Below are positions 38,265 to 46,671 of a DNA stretch of 64,000 nucleotides, one piece after another. Source of the DNA: Anaeromyxobacter sp. (GTDB lineage: Bacteria; Myxococcota; Myxococcia; Myxococcales; Anaeromyxobacteraceae); assembly GCA_016718565.1 (NCBI GenBank), contig JADKCZ010000001.1:620001-684000 (forward strand), read 5' to 3'. The position numbers and the translations under genes were made by a program. How positions within the stretch are numbered: position 1 is the stretch's first letter; every line of letters begins with the position of its first letter. A model generated the notes under the pieces. The model was not told the DNA's origin and ran no database searches. It saw only the letters and a program-made list of their open reading frames with translations.

Positions 38265-38462
38265 GGAGCGTTCCTCTCGAAGGGGCGGCCGGAGGGTAGT
38301 CCGTGGCGCTGGGGCGGTCGAGGGCGGCCCCCGACCCCGGGCCTGGCCCCCGCTCCGAGGGTCGGAAGGTGGCCGGCGGCTGGAGGGCCTCACCACGGCC
38401 TCCGGCGAGGCGCTCCAGGCGAGGCGCGAGAGGGGAGGGGAGACGGTCCTCCCTGGCGGGAC

Positions 38463-39113
38463 CTACCCGACCCTCGGCTGGGCGTCGCGCCTGCGCGCCT
38501 GGTGCGCCCCGACCAGGGCCAGGAGGCCCAGGAGGGCCAGGACCCCGCCGCCGCCGCCGCTGGCACACCCTCCGGCTGGCTCGGGCGCCACCGGCGCTGG
38601 CGGAGGGTCGACGCCGGGGGTGCGGGCGAGCACCAGGTCGGCGCACTGGTAGTAGAGGTCGTCGCCCCCGTCGAAGGGCGGCTTGTCGGTCATCACCTGG
38701 ATGAGCTGGAGCGTGCAGCCGTCGCACTCGACCTCGGGCAGCGTGACCACCACCTCGCCGTGGGTCAGGCCGACCGCGGCGTCGGGGATCCGATCGGCCA
38801 GGACCTGGACGCCGGCCGGGCTGGTCCAGGCCAGGCTGGCGGCGTCGTAGCTGGGCGGGGCCAGGTCGTCATGGCCCGCGGGGTCGAAGGCGATGCGGTA
38901 GAACCCCGGGTGGTTGATGAACTCGTCGAAGGTGACCGTGATCACCTGGCCGGGAGCGAAGGTGGTCGGCGTGAGGGTGCGGGCCCCGCCGAGGCGCCCG
39001 CAGGGGCCGAACTTCATCTCGTCGCCATAGCGGGAGGCCGGCGTCACCAGCCGCACGTGCGCGGCGGCGGGCCAGGCGGCGAGGAGCAGGGCGGCGAGGG
39101 CGAGGTGGCGCAG
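38463..39113 (-). CDS. Polysaccharide-monooxygenase-like protein (SCE4755-type) with MYXO-CTERM-like tail and non-canonical start
   Basis: The first GTG in frame (39056) encodes the residue just after a histidine: upstream codons read LRHLALAALLLAAWPAAA-H-VRLVTP, a signal peptide whose cleavage would leave histidine at the N-terminus, as copper monooxygenases need for the histidine brace. No ATG, GTG or TTG lies between the upstream in-frame stop (39165) and this point, so I placed the start at the CTG at 39113; CTGs at 39119 and 39125 are alternatives. The body (KFGPCGRLGGARTLTP, ITVTFDEFINHPGFYRI) resembles the SCE4755 polysaccharide-monooxygenase-like family of myxobacteria. The C-terminus (GGCASGGGGGVLALLGLLAL then Arg-rich) is a MYXO-CTERM-like sorting signal, so the protein should end up on the cell surface. 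It directly follows the membrane protein gene. Confidence 0.65.
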   Translation of the reverse strand: MRHLALAALLLAAWPAAAHVRLVTPASRYGDEMKFGPCGRLGGARTLTPTTFAPGQVITVTFDEFINHPGFYRIAFDPAGHDDLAPPSYDAASLAWTSPAGVQVLADRIPDAAVGLTHGEVVVTLPEVECDGCTLQLIQVMTDKPPFDGGDDLYYQCADLVLARTPGVDPPPAPVAPEPAGGCASGGGGGVLALLGLLALVGAHQARRRDAQPRVG

Positions 39114-39164
39114 GGGCAGGTCCAGGGGGGGCTCCGGCTCGGGGAGGGGTGGTCGCCGCCGCGC

Positions 39165-39779
39165 TCAGCCCCGAGGCGAGGGCGGCGGGGCCGGGATGCG
39201 GGCCAGCGCCTCCAGCTCGTGGCGCACCTCGTGCGACTGCTGCAGCACGGCCGGCGGCAGGCTGCCCAGCGCCAGCTCGGCGAAGTCGGCGATGCCGTCG
39301 AACTCCACCGGCACCCAGAGCCAGGCGCCGGCGGCCACGATGAAGAACCAGTGCGAGGCCGGGTTCCAGGTGATCCGCTCCACCTCCGACCACTTCACCT
39401 TGAGCGTGGTGATCACGAAGACCCGCTCGATGGTGGCGGCGTCCACCGTGAGGTGCTGGCGGAACTCGGCGGCCATGAGCCACAGCACCAGCCAGCCGCC
39501 GAAGGCCAGCAGCGTGAAGGCCAGCGCCAGGCCGAGGTCACCCTCGCCCCGACCCCGCCCGATCTTGAAGAGCACCCCCAGCAGCACCAGGGTCGGCGCC
39601 AGCGCCAGGCCGGCGAACATGAAGTTGCGCCCGCGCGGCGGCCGCAGCGTGGCGGCCCCGGCCTTGCGGGTCACCCGGGCCCGCGACCGGCCGCCGGTGA
39701 CCAGGAGCACCCGCCACCCGAGGAGCAGGGCGGTCATCACCGCGTAGCCGGCGAGCCAGGTCCACATCACCTTCGTCAT
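39165..39779 (-). CDS. Membrane protein with PH-like domain, unknown function
   Basis: 204 residues. Four hydrophobic segments in two groups (TWLAGYAVMTALLLGWRVLLV; FMFAGLALAPTLVLLGVLF; LALAFTLLAFGGWLVLWLM) are followed by a soluble part, EFRQHLTVDAATIERVFVIT then LKVKWSEVERITWNPASHWF, which looks like a bacterial PH (membrane-associated YdbS-like) fold. The ATG at 39779 was chosen; one at 39803 is also in frame. It shares a frame with, and ends about 40-52 bp before, the monooxygenase-like gene, so the two may be coupled. Confidence 0.55.
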   Translation of the reverse strand: MTKVMWTWLAGYAVMTALLLGWRVLLVTGGRSRARVTRKAGAATLRPPRGRNFMFAGLALAPTLVLLGVLFKIGRGRGEGDLGLALAFTLLAFGGWLVLWLMAAEFRQHLTVDAATIERVFVITTLKVKWSEVERITWNPASHWFFIVAAGAWLWVPVEFDGIADFAELALGSLPPAVLQQSHEVRHELEALARIPAPPPSPRG

Positions 39780-39913
39780 GACGTGGCGGATGGGAGGCCG
39801 CAAGCGGATCGCCGCCCCTCGAGCCGATCACCTCCGAAGGGGTGCGCCGCCCGGCGTCACGCCCGCGGGTGCGGCCGGGCGTCGCTCCGCGCCACGCCAC
39901 CCGGCCGGCGCCC

Positions 39914-40957
39914 CTACAGCGTGGCCAGGTCGATGGAGAACCGGTACCGCACGTCGCCCTTCATCATCCGCTCGTAGGCCTCGTTGATCCCGGCCATCGG
40001 GATGACCTCCACGTCGGCCACGATCTTCCGCTCGGCGCAGAAGTCGAGCATCTCCTGGGTCTCCCGGATGCCGCCGACCAGCGACCCGGCCAGGCTCTTG
40101 CGCCCCGGGATGAGCGAGAAGGCGTGCACCGGGGTGGGCGCGGGCGGCACGCCCAGCAGCACCATGGCGCCGTCCACCGCCACCATGCCGAGGTAGGCGT
40201 TGTAGTCGTGCGGCGCCGAGATGGTGTCGATGATGACGTCGAAGCGCCCGGCCAGCCGCTTGAAGGTGGACCGGTCGGAGGTGAGGCCGAACTCGTGGGC
40301 GCCGAGGCGGCGGGCGTCGGCCTCCTTGGCCTTGGAGGTGGAGAGCATGGTCACCTCGGCGCCCAGCGCGGCGCCGAGCTTGACCGCCATGTGGCCGAGG
40401 CCGCCGAGCCCCACCACGCCGACGCGGGTGCCCTTCCCGACCTTCCAGTGGCGCAGCGGCGACCAGGTGGTGATGCCGGCGCAGAGCAGCGGCGCGGCGC
40501 CGGCGAGGTCGAGCGCCGGCGAGATCTTGAGGGTGAAGGCCTCGTCGCAGACGTAGGACCTGGAGTAGCCCCCGTAGGTGGGCGTCTTCCGGTCCATCTC
40601 GGTGGAGTTGTAGGACCAGGCCGCGCCCTGCTGGCAGAACTGCTCCAGGTCCCGCTGGCAGCTCGGGCAGGTGCGGCAGGAGTCCACCAGGCAGCCCACC
40701 CCGGCCAGGTCGCCCGGCCTGAAGCCGGTCACCTGGGCGCCCACCCGGGTGACCCGGCCGACGATCTCGTGGCCCGGCACCATGGGGAAGGTGCCGTTGC
40801 CCCACTCGTCCCGGGCCTGGTGGATGTCGGAGTGGCAGACGCCGCAGAAGAGGACGTCCAGCACCACGTCGCGCGCCCCCGGCTCGCGGCGCGAGAGGTC
40901 GTGGGGCACGAGGGGGGAACCGGCGGCGAGGGCGGCGTAGGACTTCACGGTGGGCAT
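39914..40957 (-). CDS. Zinc-dependent alcohol dehydrogenase (CAD/YahK-type)
   Basis: 347 residues. Catalytic zinc motifs CGVCHSDIHQARDEWG and VPGHEIVGRV, a structural zinc loop with four cysteines (CRTCPSCQRDLEQFC), and nucleotide-binding GVVGLGGLGHMAVKLG. The Y-N-S-T-E segment before the middle and the overall layout match the NADP-preferring cinnamyl-alcohol-dehydrogenase-like family (YahK, AdhA), which reduces a broad range of aldehydes. The ATG has a good ribosome site (AGGAGAA, 7 bp away). It is the last minus-strand gene before the citrate-lyase operon's 3' end, 29 bp away. Confidence 0.93.
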   Translation of the reverse strand: MPTVKSYAALAAGSPLVPHDLSRREPGARDVVLDVLFCGVCHSDIHQARDEWGNGTFPMVPGHEIVGRVTRVGAQVTGFRPGDLAGVGCLVDSCRTCPSCQRDLEQFCQQGAAWSYNSTEMDRKTPTYGGYSRSYVCDEAFTLKISPALDLAGAAPLLCAGITTWSPLRHWKVGKGTRVGVVGLGGLGHMAVKLGAALGAEVTMLSTSKAKEADARRLGAHEFGLTSDRSTFKRLAGRFDVIIDTISAPHDYNAYLGMVAVDGAMVLLGVPPAPTPVHAFSLIPGRKSLAGSLVGGIRETQEMLDFCAERKIVADVEVIPMAGINEAYERMMKGDVRYRFSIDLATL

Positions 40958-40986
40958 GGGCTGTTCTCCTGGAGGACCGCCCCTTC

Positions 40987-41907
40987 CTAGCGCCGGCCGG
41001 GATCGGGGGCACGCGTCCGGGTGGGGTGCGCCCCAAGCTCCCCGGTCTCCACCAGCAACCCCAGCGCCACGCCCAGGAGGTCCGCCACCCCGCCCATGGT
41101 GAGCCGCGCGGCCCGCCAGGCCACGTTGGCCTCGGCCAGGAAGACCAGGTGGTCCTGGCCGGCCTCGAGGCGGCGCGAGAGCTCCCGGCCGTCGCGGCGC
41201 AGCCGCGCCAGGCCGGCCGCGCCGCCGCGGTGGAGCGCGGTGGTGTCCTCCACCACCAGCATGAGGGCCGCCAGCGCCGCGAAGGCGGCGGTCTCCTGGT
41301 CGCGGCCGCGCGCCCGGGCGGCGCGCCAGGCCGGCAGCGCCGCCGTGAAGACCGAGGGGAGCCCGGCCCGCGCCTCGCCGAGCACGCCCCCCACGCCGAA
41401 GGCGCGCCTGGCCGCCTCGCCGTGGCTCCGCGGCGCCCGGTGCTCCTGCTGGAGGGCGCGGGCCGCCTCGCCCATGGCGGCGCGCAGGGCCGCCTCCTCG
41501 GTCCCCGGCGCCCCGCCCGGCTCGCCTGGCCGGGCGGGCTGGCTGGGCCCGGCGCGGTGGCGCGCCACCAGGGTGAGTCCGCCCAGGAAGATGGCGCCGC
41601 GGTGGGTGTTGGCGCCCATGGCGGCCAGCATGCGCGCCTCGGCCGCCCGCCCGAGCGCCACCTGCGCGTCGAGCGGCTCGCCGCCCGCCAGCGAGGCCGC
41701 CACCGCGCGCAGGTAGCCGCCCACCAGCGTCACCGAGCGCTCCATCAGCTCGAAGGTCAGGTCCGGGTGGGACCCGGCGTCGCGGCGGTCCACCAGGCCG
41801 GGCTTGGGCGTGAGCCAGAGCTCGTGGCGCAGGCCCCACTCGAGCGCGCCGGCCAGCCGCGCCAGCCCGGCGGCCGGATCAGGCCTCGCCGAGCAGGCCT
41901 CGGACAC
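40987..41907 (-). CDS. citG: Triphosphoribosyl-dephospho-CoA synthase
   Basis: 306 residues from a GTG that overlaps citX by 29 nt. It makes 2'-(5''-triphosphoribosyl)-3'-dephospho-CoA, the prosthetic-group precursor of citrate lyase acyl carrier protein. Family motifs: LTPKPGLVDRRDAGSHPDL, GANTHRGAIFLGGL and LVVEDTTALHRGG. The homologue MdcB serves malonate decarboxylase, but the surrounding cit genes settle the role. A Pro/Gly-rich insert (about residues 118-138) is not in enterobacterial CitG. Confidence 0.93.
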   Translation of the reverse strand: MSEACSARPDPAAGLARLAGALEWGLRHELWLTPKPGLVDRRDAGSHPDLTFELMERSVTLVGGYLRAVAASLAGGEPLDAQVALGRAAEARMLAAMGANTHRGAIFLGGLTLVARHRAGPSQPARPGEPGGAPGTEEAALRAAMGEAARALQQEHRAPRSHGEAARRAFGVGGVLGEARAGLPSVFTAALPAWRAARARGRDQETAAFAALAALMLVVEDTTALHRGGAAGLARLRRDGRELSRRLEAGQDHLVFLAEANVAWRAARLTMGGVADLLGVALGLLVETGELGAHPTRTRAPDPGRR

Positions 41908-42379
41908 GGTCGAGCACCTCCGGCAGCGGGTGGCGCCCCAGCCGGATGCACTCCACGGCCGGGGCGGGGCACAGCAGGCAGGCGCGCGGCGCCAGGCCGA
42001 GGGCGGCCCGGTCCAGCTGCCGCCCGGCGGGGTCGTACACGTCCAGGTCCACCAGCCGCGCCGCCGGGCGCCGCTCCTCCACGTCGAGGCAGGCCCGCTT
42101 CACCGCCGCGGCCTGGCCCGGCACGGCCAGCAGGGCGAAGGGGCCGAGCGCGTCGCCGCCGGAGTGGACCGGCCGCGCGCCGGGCAGGGCGCCCGCCAGC
42201 TGGGCCAGGGCCCAGGCCTGCAGCTCGAGCGCGCCCGGCGGCTCCTTCTCCGGCCCGGGGACGTTGAGCGCCACCGCCACCAGCACCTCCCCGGCGGGAG
42301 GGCGGTGCGCCGCCAGCAGCGCCTGCCGCGCGTCGCGGGCCGCCAGCAGCGCCGCGCCGGGGCCCGCCTGGCCCGCCAC
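41879..42379 (-). CDS. citX: Apo-citrate lyase phosphoribosyl-dephospho-CoA transferase
   Basis: 166 residues from a GTG 2 nt after the citF stop, with GGGTGAGGGG as ribosome site. CitX transfers the prosthetic group onto the serine of CitD. The N-terminal LLAARDARQALLAAH and VALNVPGPEK, the central HSGGDALGPFALL, and the C-terminal ARLVDLDVYDPAGRQLDR with CLLCPAPAVECIRLGRH are the family motifs. Overlap with citG shows tight coupling of the two prosthetic-group genes. Confidence 0.92.
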   Translation of the reverse strand: MAGQAGPGAALLAARDARQALLAAHRPPAGEVLVAVALNVPGPEKEPPGALELQAWALAQLAGALPGARPVHSGGDALGPFALLAVPGQAAAVKRACLDVEERRPAARLVDLDVYDPAGRQLDRAALGLAPRACLLCPAPAVECIRLGRHPLPEVLDRVRGLLGEA

Positions 42380-42381
42380 GG

Positions 42382-43920
42382 TCAGCCCCTCACCCGCCGG
42401 ACCGCGTCGATGATGGTGCCGTCGCGGTACTCGATGAGCGCCACCACCTCGTCCTCGAACTCGAGCGGGCGGGGCGCCCCGGTGACCGCCTGGATCTCGC
42501 GCTGCAGCTGGCGGATGTCCTTGACCGGCGCCTGGCGGCGCAGGAGCTCGGCCTTCAGCTCGGGGTAGCGGTCGTTCACCGCGATGCCGCGCTCGGTGAC
42601 CACCGCGCCCACCGTGGCGCCCGGGGTGGTGATGGTGGTGACGGCGTCGCGCACGATGGGGAGCCGCCCGCGCATGGAGGGGGCCACGATGATGGCCAGC
42701 TTGGCCCCGGCGGCGGTGTCGCTGTGGCCGCCGGTGTTGTGCAGCAGGTAGCCGTTGGACTCGGTGTTGGCGTTGACGTTGAAGTCCACGTCCACCTCGG
42801 TGGCCCCCAGGATCACCACGTCGAGCTTGTTGACCACGGCGCCCGAGTTGAAGGGGTTGGCGTAGGTGTCGGCGCTGATCTCGAGGTGGTTGCGGTTCCT
42901 CCGGATCGACTCGACGGCGTTGAGGTCGAAGCACTGCACGTCGAAGAGCGCCTGGAAGAGCCCCTCCTCCAGCATGTCGACGAAGTAGCCGGTGATGCCG
43001 CCGCAGCCGAAGCTGCCCTTGATCTTCTGGCGCCGCATCAGGTTGCGGACGTTCTCGGCCACCGCCAGCGAGGTGCCGCCCGAGCCGGTCTGGAAGGCGA
43101 AGCCGTCGCGCAGGTAGCCGGAGGCCTCGATCACCTGGGTGGCGTAGCGGGCGATCTGCAGGCCCACCGGGTCGGTGGTGACGCGGGTGGTGGTGGAGAC
43201 GATCTTCTTGGGATCGCCCAGCCGCTCCATCCTGACCACCCAGTCCACGCTGGCCTGGCCGATGGAGATGGGGGTGGCGGGGAAGGGGACCAGGTTGTCG
43301 GTGACGGCGATGACGTGGCGGGCGTACTCCGCGTCGGTGTGGGCGTAGCCCAGGCTGCCGAAGGCCGAGGGGCCGAGCGCCCCGCTCATGTTGCCGTACT
43401 CGTCGCAGCAGGGGGCGGCGATGAAGGCCACGTCGATGGGCACCTGCCCGGTGACGATGGAGCGGACCCGCCCGCCGTGGGAGCGCACCGTGATGGGGCA
43501 GCGCAGCTCGCCCTTGGAGCAGAGCTCGCCGATGAGCCCGTTGACGCCGCACTCCAGCCGGCCGACGACGCCCTCGCGGATGAGCGGGATCAGCTCGGCG
43601 TGCACCGGGTGGACCGACGACGAGGCGATGGTGATGTCCTTGAGCCCCATGTGGTCGATCATGCGGACCACGTGGTTGAGCAGGAAGTCGCCGTTGCGCA
43701 GGTGGTGGTGCGTGGCGATGGTCATGCCGTCTCGCAGGCCGCAGCGCTCGATGGCCTCCTGCAGGTTCTGGCAGACCTTCGACTGGCCCGGGTCCACCCG
43801 CTTCAGCGCCCGGGTGGCCCGGTCGCCGGTGGGCCGCACCGACCACGGATCGCGGTAGGGGACCACCACCTTGCCGTCGAAGGTGGCCGGCAGCTCGCGG
43901 CCCAGCGCGTTCCTAGCCAT
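42382..43920 (-). CDS. citF: Citrate lyase alpha subunit (citrate:acetyl-ACP transferase)
   Basis: 512 residues, the normal size. CitF exchanges the acetyl group on the carrier protein for citrate. Visible are ATHHHLRNGDFLLNHVV near the N-terminus, APCCDEYGNMSG, FQTGSGGTSLAVAENVRNL and GGHSDTAAGAKLAIIV, typical of the CoA-transferase-like fold. Its ATG overlaps the citE stop by 8 nt. It acts in the cytoplasm in the CitDEF complex that splits citrate to acetate and oxaloacetate. Confidence 0.96.
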   Translation of the reverse strand: MARNALGRELPATFDGKVVVPYRDPWSVRPTGDRATRALKRVDPGQSKVCQNLQEAIERCGLRDGMTIATHHHLRNGDFLLNHVVRMIDHMGLKDITIASSSVHPVHAELIPLIREGVVGRLECGVNGLIGELCSKGELRCPITVRSHGGRVRSIVTGQVPIDVAFIAAPCCDEYGNMSGALGPSAFGSLGYAHTDAEYARHVIAVTDNLVPFPATPISIGQASVDWVVRMERLGDPKKIVSTTTRVTTDPVGLQIARYATQVIEASGYLRDGFAFQTGSGGTSLAVAENVRNLMRRQKIKGSFGCGGITGYFVDMLEEGLFQALFDVQCFDLNAVESIRRNRNHLEISADTYANPFNSGAVVNKLDVVILGATEVDVDFNVNANTESNGYLLHNTGGHSDTAAGAKLAIIVAPSMRGRLPIVRDAVTTITTPGATVGAVVTERGIAVNDRYPELKAELLRRQAPVKDIRQLQREIQAVTGAPRPLEFEDEVVALIEYRDGTIIDAVRRVRG

Positions 43921-44887
43921 GCAGCACCGCCTCGTCCGGGGCCGTGTCCACCAGCCCCTGGGCGTGCGCCGTGCGCAGCACCCGCATGGCGCGCTTCACC
44001 ACCGGCGCGTCCACCATCTTGCCCCCCAGCGAGATGACGCCGGTGCCCATCTGGCGGGCCCGCTGGATGGCGTCGACCACCGCCAGGGCGTACTCGATCT
44101 CCTCGGCCTTGGGCGCGAACACCTCGTGCACCGCCTCGATCTGCCGCGGGTTGACCAGCGACTTGCCGGTGTAGCCGAGCGCCTTGACCAGCTCGGTCTC
44201 GCGCCGGAAGCCGTCCATGTCCTTGACGTCGGCGAAGATGCTGTCGATGGCCTGCACCCCGGCCGCCTTGGCGGCCCAGACCACGCGGGAGCGGGCGTTG
44301 AAGAGCTCCTCGCCGCCCTTGGAGCGCTCGATCTCCATCGACGCGGTGTAGTCCTCGGCTCCGAAGGCCAGCCCCAGGATGCGGGGCGAGGTGGCGGCGA
44401 TGTCGATGCAGTTGATGACCCCGAGCGCGCTCTCGATGGAGGGCAGCACCCGGAAGCGCCCCACCTCCAGCCCCAGCGCCTCCTCGTGCTCGGTCAGCAG
44501 GGTGTCGAGCCGCTCCACGATCTCGGGCGTGTCGGCCTTGGGCAGGCGGATGCCGTCGGGCAGCGCCGGCAGCACCTCGGCCAGGTCCTGGGCGCCCCAG
44601 GTGGTGTCGAGCGGGTTGATGCGCACCAGCACCTCCTGGCGCCGGTCGAGGTAGGTCTCCAGGAAGCGCCGCACCAGGCGGCGGGCCGCGTCCTTCTCGC
44701 CGAGCGGCACGGCGTCCTCGAGGTCGATGATGACCGCGTCGGCGGCGAAGATGGGGATGTTCTGCAGCATGCTGGGCATGTTGCCCGGCACGTAGAGGAG
44801 CGAGCGGCGCAGCCGGGAGGCGCCCGCGACGGCCGGGTCCCGCTTCAGGTGGCCCAGCGAGGCCTCGCGGTGGTGCAGGGAGCCCAT
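43913..44887 (-). CDS. citE: Citrate lyase beta subunit (citryl-ACP lyase)
   Basis: 324 residues. CitE cleaves citryl-ACP to oxaloacetate and acetyl-ACP. Motifs are RRSLLYVPGNMPSML, VIIDLEDAVPLGEKDAAR with metal-binding acid, RINPLDTTWG, LPSIESALGV, AFGAEDYTASM and GYTGKSLVNPRQIEAVHEVF. About 25 extra residues precede the conserved start; an internal start is possible. Stand-alone CitE-like lyases exist, but here the alpha and gamma subunits and accessory genes are all adjacent. Confidence 0.96.
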   Translation of the reverse strand: MGSLHHREASLGHLKRDPAVAGASRLRRSLLYVPGNMPSMLQNIPIFAADAVIIDLEDAVPLGEKDAARRLVRRFLETYLDRRQEVLVRINPLDTTWGAQDLAEVLPALPDGIRLPKADTPEIVERLDTLLTEHEEALGLEVGRFRVLPSIESALGVINCIDIAATSPRILGLAFGAEDYTASMEIERSKGGEELFNARSRVVWAAKAAGVQAIDSIFADVKDMDGFRRETELVKALGYTGKSLVNPRQIEAVHEVFAPKAEEIEYALAVVDAIQRARQMGTGVISLGGKMVDAPVVKRAMRVLRTAHAQGLVDTAPDEAVLHG

Positions 44888-44889
44888 GG

Positions 44890-45360
44890 TCAGCCCTCCT
44901 CGATGAAGACGGTGGGCACGCCGCCGGTGCGCGACAGGTGGCGCTCCAGCCCCTCGGCGTTGAGCTCGGAGAGCACCACCTCGCAGGTGGCGAAGACGCG
45001 CGCCGAGAAGAGGTGCCCGCCCAGCACGTCGCCGGAGGAGCGGGCCGCCATGACGTGCAGGTGGCAGTCGAGCTGGCCCTGCTCGTCCGGCAGGATGTTT
45101 CCGGTCAGCCCCAGGAGCTCGAGCGGCCCCTCCACCAGGTGCAGGTGCATGCGCGCCGGGGTCATGGGCAGCCGGGCGCCGGCCTTGATGCCGCGGAACT
45201 CCAGGTCCTGGATGGACCCCACCGCCGAGACCACCACCGCGTGGCGCAGCTCGACGGCCCGGGCGAACTCCAGCAGCCGCTGCTGCAGCGGCTCGCCCGG
45301 CTTGATCTTGAGGACGAAGCGCCGCCCCTGCTCCACCTGCTTGAACCAGTAGCCGTCCAT
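44890..45360 (-). CDS. PPC-domain (DUF296) DNA-binding-like protein inside the cit operon
   Basis: 156 residues making one PPC/DUF296 domain: FVLKIKPGEPLQQRLLEFAR, HAVVVSAVGSIQDLEFRGI, LLGLTGNILPDEQGQLDCHL and the HLHVMAARSSGDVLGGHLFS motif with its metal-binding His-x-His. In plants the domain accompanies AT-hooks; bacterial stand-alone copies are trimeric and of unknown role, sometimes with DNA-binding claims. It lies between citD (4 bp) and citE (2 bp), a place where the well-known cit operons have no extra gene. It could be a regulator or an enzyme acting on citrate-lyase products; unproven. Confidence 0.88.
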   Translation of the reverse strand: MDGYWFKQVEQGRRFVLKIKPGEPLQQRLLEFARAVELRHAVVVSAVGSIQDLEFRGIKAGARLPMTPARMHLHLVEGPLELLGLTGNILPDEQGQLDCHLHVMAARSSGDVLGGHLFSARVFATCEVVLSELNAEGLERHLSRTGGVPTVFIEEG

Positions 45361-45364
45361 CGCC

Positions 45365-45628
45365 CTACCCCTCCGAGGCGCGACGCAGCGCCGTCTCGAG
45401 CCGCGCCTGGATGGCGTAGTCGAGCGCCCCGCGGTCGGTGATGCGGACCCGCCCGGCGGTGACGCCGTGGGCGGCCAGCACCCCGTCCGCCACCTGGCGG
45501 ATGAGGTGCTCGAACTGCTTCTTGACGGTGGACTCGATCTCCACCGTGAGCGCCTCGGCCGGCTCGAGCGCCACCATCAGGTCGCTCGACTGCATGGTGC
45601 CGGCCTGCGCCTTCTTCGTGATGTTCAT
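45365..45628 (-). CDS. citD: Citrate lyase acyl carrier protein (gamma subunit)
   Basis: 87 residues. The N-terminal motif KKAQAGTMQSSDLMVAL contains the serine (about residue 14) that receives the phosphoribosyl-dephospho-CoA arm. The rest (VEIESTVKKQFEHLIRQV, RVRITDRGALDYAIQARLE) is the standard CitD fold. Its ATG overlaps the citC stop (ATGA). Length is slightly below the usual 95-100 residues but nothing essential is missing. Confidence 0.96.
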   Translation of the reverse strand: MNITKKAQAGTMQSSDLMVALEPAEALTVEIESTVKKQFEHLIRQVADGVLAAHGVTAGRVRITDRGALDYAIQARLETALRRASEG

Positions 45629-46650
45629 CCCGTGCTCCCCTGCGTGTGCCCGAGCCGCGCCGCCAGGGCGCGCCCCTCGGGCGACCGAAGATAGGCCAGG
45701 GTGGTCCCGGGTACGAGGACCTTCAGCGCCGCGTCGTCGCCGCGCAGCAGCGCCGCCCGGACGGTGGAGGCGCTGATGGGGCCGCCGCCCGCCTCCAGCC
45801 GCGGCAGCTCGACCGGCTCGACCCCGTAGACCGGCAGCAGGCGCAGCATGGCGCCGTTGTAGGCGCGTGTGGTCGGGCAGGTGGGCTCGCTGCCGAAGAA
45901 GCGGCGGGTCACCCCGAAGGCCGGGGCGACGCGCTGCCCGAAGAGGGCCAGGTCCAGCTCCAGCTGGATGGCCTCCACCGGCGCGCCCTTGGCGAGGAAG
46001 TAGGAGGGGAAGGTGAGCGCGCTCACCGCGTAGCGGGAGGTGTCGAGCACCACCACGTTCGGCAGGTGGCGGGTCCCGGCCCGCACCAGCCGGTCGCGCA
46101 CCTCGAACGGGAAGGCCGAGCGATCCTCCCGGACCACGAAGAGGTAGAGCGTCTCCACCCGCGCCGCCGCCTGCTCCACCAGCCACTGGTGGCCCAGGGT
46201 GAAGGGGTTGCAGTTCATCACCACCGCGCCGGCGCCGCCCGGCGCGGGCGGGCGCCGCAGCGGGCCGCAGGCCGCCAGCCAGGCCTCGAAGCGCCGCCCG
46301 TACTCCAGCAGCGCCACCGTGGCGTGGCTGGCCAGCAGCGAGAAGGTGAGGGCCTCGAAGCTCTGGGCGTGCTCCGGCCTGGTGAAGACGAAGAGCCCCT
46401 GGTGGCCGGCGGCCAGGCCGCGCGTCACCAGCGCGCCCACCACCTCGCCCAGCAGGCCGGCCCCCTGGTGGGCCGGATCGAGGGCGATGAGCTTCAGCAC
46501 GTCGCCGGTCCGCGCGCCGGTGGCCACCAGCGCCCCGTCCTCGAAGGCGCCCATGAGGTCGTCGAGCGGCTCCTCGAAGCGCAGGCCCTGCGCCTCGACG
46601 AAGGCTCGCGCCCGCGCCCGGTCGGCGCCGCCCATCAGGTCCACCACCAT
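45625..46650 (-). CDS. citC: [Citrate (pro-3S)-lyase] ligase
   Basis: 341 residues: an N-terminal GNAT-like region (LIALDPAHQGAGLLGEVV) then a nucleotidyltransferase domain with VMNCNPFTLGHQWLVEQAA and PISASTVRAALLRGD (the H-x-G-H-like and ISAS motifs). It acetylates the thiol of the CitD prosthetic group with ATP and acetate to activate the lyase. It is the first cit gene, 21 bp after the metallophosphoesterase gene, and overlaps citD. Its presence with citX and citG makes this a complete citrate lyase set. No citrate carrier, citAB sensor or oxaloacetate decarboxylase is next to it. Confidence 0.95.
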   Translation of the reverse strand: MVVDLMGGADRARARAFVEAQGLRFEEPLDDLMGAFEDGALVATGARTGDVLKLIALDPAHQGAGLLGEVVGALVTRGLAAGHQGLFVFTRPEHAQSFEALTFSLLASHATVALLEYGRRFEAWLAACGPLRRPPAPGGAGAVVMNCNPFTLGHQWLVEQAAARVETLYLFVVREDRSAFPFEVRDRLVRAGTRHLPNVVVLDTSRYAVSALTFPSYFLAKGAPVEAIQLELDLALFGQRVAPAFGVTRRFFGSEPTCPTTRAYNGAMLRLLPVYGVEPVELPRLEAGGGPISASTVRAALLRGDDAALKVLVPGTTLAYLRSPEGRALAARLGHTQGSTG

Positions 46651-46671
46651 GTCGTCGCCCCCGCTCCCAGC

